Assembly: GCA_002083565.1 (NCBI GenBank)
Contig: MSXM01000043.1
Coordinates: 114,286 to 123,005 of the forward strand
Direction: 5' to 3'
DNA from: Nitrospira sp. ST-bin4
GTDB lineage: Bacteria > Nitrospirota > Nitrospiria > Nitrospirales > Nitrospiraceae
Length of the DNA: 8,720 bases
The notes beneath the pieces were generated by a model. The model was given only the letters and a program-made list of their open reading frames with translations. It made no database searches and had not been told where the DNA came from. Within the stretch, counting starts at the first letter, position 1. The number at the start of each line of letters is the position of its first letter. Made by a program: the position numbers and the translations under genes. Below are positions 6,226 to 8,720 of this stretch, piece by piece.

Positions 6226-7658
6226 CAGGATATCTTCCTCAGTCGAGCGGCATAGAACCCATCCATCCCAAGTCGATTGCCCATGGTCGAAAGCGCACCC
6301 TGAGCCGTCACGAATGGGAGAGCAGCGGAAGGAAGCCACGGCACGACGGATTCGCGCATCCAGCCGGGATGAGCGCGGCAAAACTGCTGAATCACGTCTT
6401 CGGTTTCTTCCTGCTCGGTCGAGCACGTACTATAGACCAGCACCCCGCCGGGCCGCAAGACAATCGCCACTGCTTCAAGGATCTCCTCCTGAAGTTCTTG
6501 ATGCCGGGCGAACATTGCCTGATGTTTGTTCCACTTGGCTTCGGGATGGCGGCGCAGCACACCAAGCCCGCTGCACGGCGCATCGAGCAGAATCCGATCG
6601 ACCGATCCTTCCGGCGTCGCAGTGGGTCGGCCCACACGGTCGCCGCTCCTGCCGATAACACCCACCATCTCCTGTGGCCTTCGCGCATCTCCCATGGTCG
6701 GCGCCACGATACTGACTCCCAAGCGGCGACAATTGTCTTGCAAGCGATCAAGGCGAGCCTGTTGACGATCCAACGCAAGAATATGTCCGCGATTCTCCAT
6801 CAATTCGGCAAGATGTGTCGCTTTGCCTCCCGGCGCGGCACAGGCATCGAGAATCTGTTCGCCCGGCTGCGGATCGAGAAGCGGCGGGATCAGCTGAGCC
6901 GCCTCATCCTCGACATAGAACTCGCCCTCCTGAAAGCCGGGCAGAGCTGTCACGGGGCCGCTCTTTTCGAGAATGACACCGACAGGACTGATGGCTGTTG
7001 GACGCGCCGTGAACCCCAGCCGGCTGAGCCGATCCAGAAACACGTCTCTCGTCACACGCAGCCGGTTGACTCGTAGCGTGAGAGAAGGAATGTCACTGGT
7101 GGACCGGCAGAGGGATTCGGCCTGCGCCACTCCCAACTGTTGAACCCATCGCCGACAAAGCCAGAGTGGAAGCGCATACCGAATGGACAAGGCCAGATCA
7201 GGATCGGCCTCGATATCCGGCAGCGCCGGCTCGGACTCACGCGTGAGATTACGCAGAACCGCATTGACCAACCCGCTCCAGTCCCGTCCCAGCTTCGTCG
7301 TATAGGATTTGGCGAGTTGCACGGATTCATTCACTGCCGCCGAGGCAGGAATACGATCCATGCACAGCAACTGATAGGCCCCGAGGCGCAACAGCATTTG
7401 CACCACAGACGGGAGCCGCAGGAGAGGTTTCTGAAGAACCGGCGCCAACCGCCAATCGATAAACTCCAGTCGTCTCAACACACCATAGGCCAGCTCCATT
7501 GCCAGGCCACGATCGCGAGAGTCCAACCGGAAATCCGCGGCGCTCCGCTCCATCTGGTCATCAAGCATCGTGTCCTGTGATTGGCAGGCAAGTAACACGG
7601 CCAAAGCCGCCGCCCGCGAGGAAGATGGAGCATCAGGAGAAGACCGGTCGGATGGCAT
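6225..7658 (-). CDS. rsmB: 16S rRNA (cytosine-967-C5)-methyltransferase
   Basis: An SAM-dependent RNA methyltransferase of the RsmB/Sun (NOL1/NOP2/sun) family that makes m5C967 in 16S rRNA (E. coli numbering). The protein has 477 residues, longer than the roughly 430 of E. coli. Residues about 12-140 form the NusB-like RNA-binding domain (SRAAALAVLL, LLRLGAYQLL, ASAAVNESVQLAK, GLVNAVLRNL). The methyltransferase domain follows, with the SAM-binding DACAAPGGKATHLAEL (271-286), LALDRQ (294-299), LLDAPCSGLG (357-366) and VYSTCS (408-413). The two family cysteines are present: Cys362 (PC motif) and Cys412 (TC motif, the expected nucleophile). An insert of roughly 18 residues (about 333-350) precedes the PC-motif strand. 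The ATG at 7658 has only a weak GAAGAG upstream, but the NusB domain begins within 15 residues, so no later start fits. Its TGA overlaps the rpe ATG by one base; fmt lies 53 bases upstream. Confidence 0.95.
   Translation of the reverse strand: MPSDRSSPDAPSSSRAAALAVLLACQSQDTMLDDQMERSAADFRLDSRDRGLAMELAYGVLRRLEFIDWRLAPVLQKPLLRLPSVVQMLLRLGAYQLLCMDRIPASAAVNESVQLAKSYTTKLGRDWSGLVNAVLRNLTRESEPALPDIEADPDLALSIRYALPLWLCRRWVQQLGVAQAESLCRSTSDIPSLTLRVNRLRVTRDVFLDRLSRLGFTARPTAISPVGVILEKSGPVTALPGFQEGEFYVEDEAAQLIPPLLDPQPGEQILDACAAPGGKATHLAELMENRGHILALDRQQARLDRLQDNCRRLGVSIVAPTMGDARRPQEMVGVIGRSGDRVGRPTATPEGSVDRILLDAPCSGLGVLRRHPEAKWNKHQAMFARHQELQEEILEAVAIVLRPGGVLVYSTCSTEQEETEDVIQQFCRAHPGWMRESVVPWLPSAALPFVTAQGALSTMGNRLGMDGFYAARLRKIS
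6234..6240 (-). promoter_or_regulatory. Ribosome binding site of rpe inside the rsmB end
   Basis: On the - strand, GAGGAAG ends 8 bases before the rpe ATG at 6225 and lies within the last codons of rsmB. With the TGATG stop/start overlap, it supports the short 226-residue rpe and points to translational coupling. Confidence 0.6.
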
Positions 7659-7711
7659 AGCAACAGGCTCTTCAGAACATGTATAGGAATCGGAATCAGT
7701 CAGAGCTAGAG
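7659..7711 (-). other. fmt-rsmB spacer
   Basis: This 53-base spacer is the only sizeable gap in the operon. I see no terminator hairpin with a T-run and no convincing promoter hexamers, so read-through from fmt to rsmB is likely. Confidence 0.5.
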
Positions 7712-8653
7712 TCAGCTCGCGGCAGCGCCTAATGTTTCACCGGGAAAGACTCGATGTCCGGAAAGAAATTGCCCGACGGGCATGCGTTTGGAATTGGCCG
7801 TCTGGATTTCGAGGAGTTCCAATAGGCCGTTGCCGGTCGCCACCCGGAGCGACTGCTTTGCGACTCCCACGATCGTCCCAGGGGCATCGCCTGTCGGCTC
7901 GTTCACGGCAACCGCGTTCCAAATATTCCAACGCGTCTGGCCATGGAACGTATAGGCGCCTGGCCAGGGAGACAGGCCCCGGATACGATTGGCCAGCGCC
8001 TGCGCGCTCATTGTCCAATCGAGAAGCCCATCCTCTTTCTTGAGCAACGGCGCCATCGTAGCCTGCGCATGGTCTTGTTGCTGCACGGTGAGGGTGCCGG
8101 CCTTGAGTCGTGCGATGGTCTCGACCAACAACCGACCGCCAAGTTCCGCCAAACGAGGCGCCAATGATCCCGCCGTATCTTCAGGCAGAATCGGAAGCCG
8201 CGCTTGCAGCAACATCGGACCGGTATCCATTCCCTCATCCATGAGCATCGTGGTAATGCCGGTTTCCGTTTCCCCGTTGATCACCGCCCATTGAACAGGG
8301 GCTGCGCCTCGATATTTCGGCAGTAACGACCCGTGCACATTCACACAGCCCTTCGGTGGAAGGCTCAAAATCGGCGCGTGCAGGATACGACCGAACGCCG
8401 TCACGGCAATCAGATCCGGCTTCCAGGCGGCCAGCGCCTCAAGAAAGTCGGGAGTCCTGATCTTGACCGGCTGGAGAAGCGGAATATTCTCACGTTGGGC
8501 GATGAGCTTGATCGGAGGAGGAGTCAGTTCCTGCCCACGGCCTTTCGGGCGATCCGGCTGAGTGACGATTCCAACAACCTGGTCCTCCGACTTGAGTAAC
8601 GCCTCAAGGGAAGGCACGGCAAATTCCGGTGTGCCCATGAATACAATGCGCAT
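7712..8653 (-). CDS. fmt: Methionyl-tRNA formyltransferase
   Basis: Transfers a formyl group from 10-formyltetrahydrofolate to the amino group of methionyl-initiator tRNA, a step of bacterial translation initiation in the cytoplasm. The protein has 313 residues, the usual length. The N-terminal Rossmann-like catalytic domain shows MRIVFMGTPEFAVPSL (1-16), the loop QPDRPKGRG (32-40), VNVHGSLLPKYRGAAPVQWA (104-123) and the end of the active site in MDEGMDTG (138-145). The catalytic trio appears as Asn105, His107 and Asp143, equivalent to Asn108, His110 and Asp146 in E. coli. The C-terminal tRNA-binding domain begins near 205 and includes IRGLSPWPGAYT (223-234). The ATG at 8653 opens directly on the conserved N-terminus, although no clear Shine-Dalgarno sequence precedes it. 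In many bacteria fmt follows the peptide deformylase gene def; any such gene here lies beyond the window edge. Fmt is the first complete gene of the - strand operon. Confidence 0.97.
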   Translation of the reverse strand: MRIVFMGTPEFAVPSLEALLKSEDQVVGIVTQPDRPKGRGQELTPPPIKLIAQRENIPLLQPVKIRTPDFLEALAAWKPDLIAVTAFGRILHAPILSLPPKGCVNVHGSLLPKYRGAAPVQWAVINGETETGITTMLMDEGMDTGPMLLQARLPILPEDTAGSLAPRLAELGGRLLVETIARLKAGTLTVQQQDHAQATMAPLLKKEDGLLDWTMSAQALANRIRGLSPWPGAYTFHGQTRWNIWNAVAVNEPTGDAPGTIVGVAKQSLRVATGNGLLELLEIQTANSKRMPVGQFLSGHRVFPGETLGAAAS

Positions 8654-8672
8654 GAGATGGCTTTACCATCGT

Positions 8673-8698
8673 GTTTCCGCGAATGCAACGGCGGAAAC
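8673..8698. repeat. Inverted repeat upstream of fmt
   Basis: GTTTCCGC (8673-8680) and GCGGAAAC (8691-8698) form a perfect 8-base inverted repeat around a 10-base loop, ending 20 bases before the fmt start codon. As RNA from the - strand it would form a GC-containing hairpin with no T-run after it. It might be a leader structure, an operator or chance. Confidence 0.4.
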
Positions 8699-8720
8699 CG
8701 TTGGCTTGACTTGCCGTTCC

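Noticed and set aside
6226..6426. Longer rpe starting at ATG 6426
   Set aside because: The extra 67 codons lie inside rsmB, and the family N-terminus begins immediately after the ATG at 6225.
6369..7076. 235-codon open frame on the + strand opposite rsmB
   Set aside because: Antisense to the conserved methyltransferase domain, with no recognisable motifs.
7682..7689. TATAGGAA in the fmt-rsmB spacer, matching 2213-2220 behind pheT
   Set aside because: Eight shared bases without further similarity are expected by chance in a window of this size.
8663..8720. Possible C-terminal tail of an upstream - strand gene (for example def) ending at TAA 8665-8663
   Set aside because: Only 18 codons are visible, the peptide ERQVKPTVSAVAFAETRW matches no ending I recognise, and another - strand frame is also open, so it cannot be supported.

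Overview
The window joins two different neighbourhoods. Bases about 1-2100 read on the + strand and hold the 3' part of an SF1 (UvrD/Rep-like) helicase gene followed by a small DUF2283 gene. Bases 2251-8653 read entirely on the - strand and hold a compact housekeeping operon in the order fmt, rsmB, rpe, pheS, pheT. The two blocks converge on a 150-base intergenic gap (2101-2250).

The host is a bacterium: Fmt is the methionyl-initiator tRNA formyltransferase, and RsmB and Rpe are of ordinary bacterial form. The sequence looks moderately GC-rich. The phenylalanyl-tRNA synthetase is not the usual bacterial form: PheS (521 aa) and PheT (570 aa) have the lengths and motifs of the archaeal/eukaryotic type. 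From general knowledge this combination fits a Nitrospira-like organism (Nitrospirota) better than a proteobacterium. Spirochaetes also carry archaeal-type PheRS. The assignment is an inference, not a search result.

The - strand operon concerns translation, with rpe (pentose phosphate pathway) embedded in it. Fmt formylates initiator Met-tRNA, RsmB methylates 16S rRNA, and PheST charges tRNA-Phe. Spacing is tight: rsmB and rpe share one base (TGATG), rpe and pheS are 7 bases apart, and pheS and pheT 8 bases apart. Only fmt-rsmB has a longer gap (53 bases). Translational coupling is likely through the lower part of the operon.

The + strand block looks like the edge of an accessory region. The helicase keeps motifs Ia to VI but loses its N-terminus, including the Walker A motif, at the window edge. 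Its partner genes, which would show whether it belongs to a defence system, lie outside. A short stretch just after it resembles an intergenic repeat I associate with Alphaproteobacteria, hinting at transfer. I see no tRNA or rRNA gene, CRISPR array, transposase or integrase. The most unusual items are the archaeal-type PheRS inside a bacterial operon and the cut-off helicase with a lone DUF2283 neighbour.
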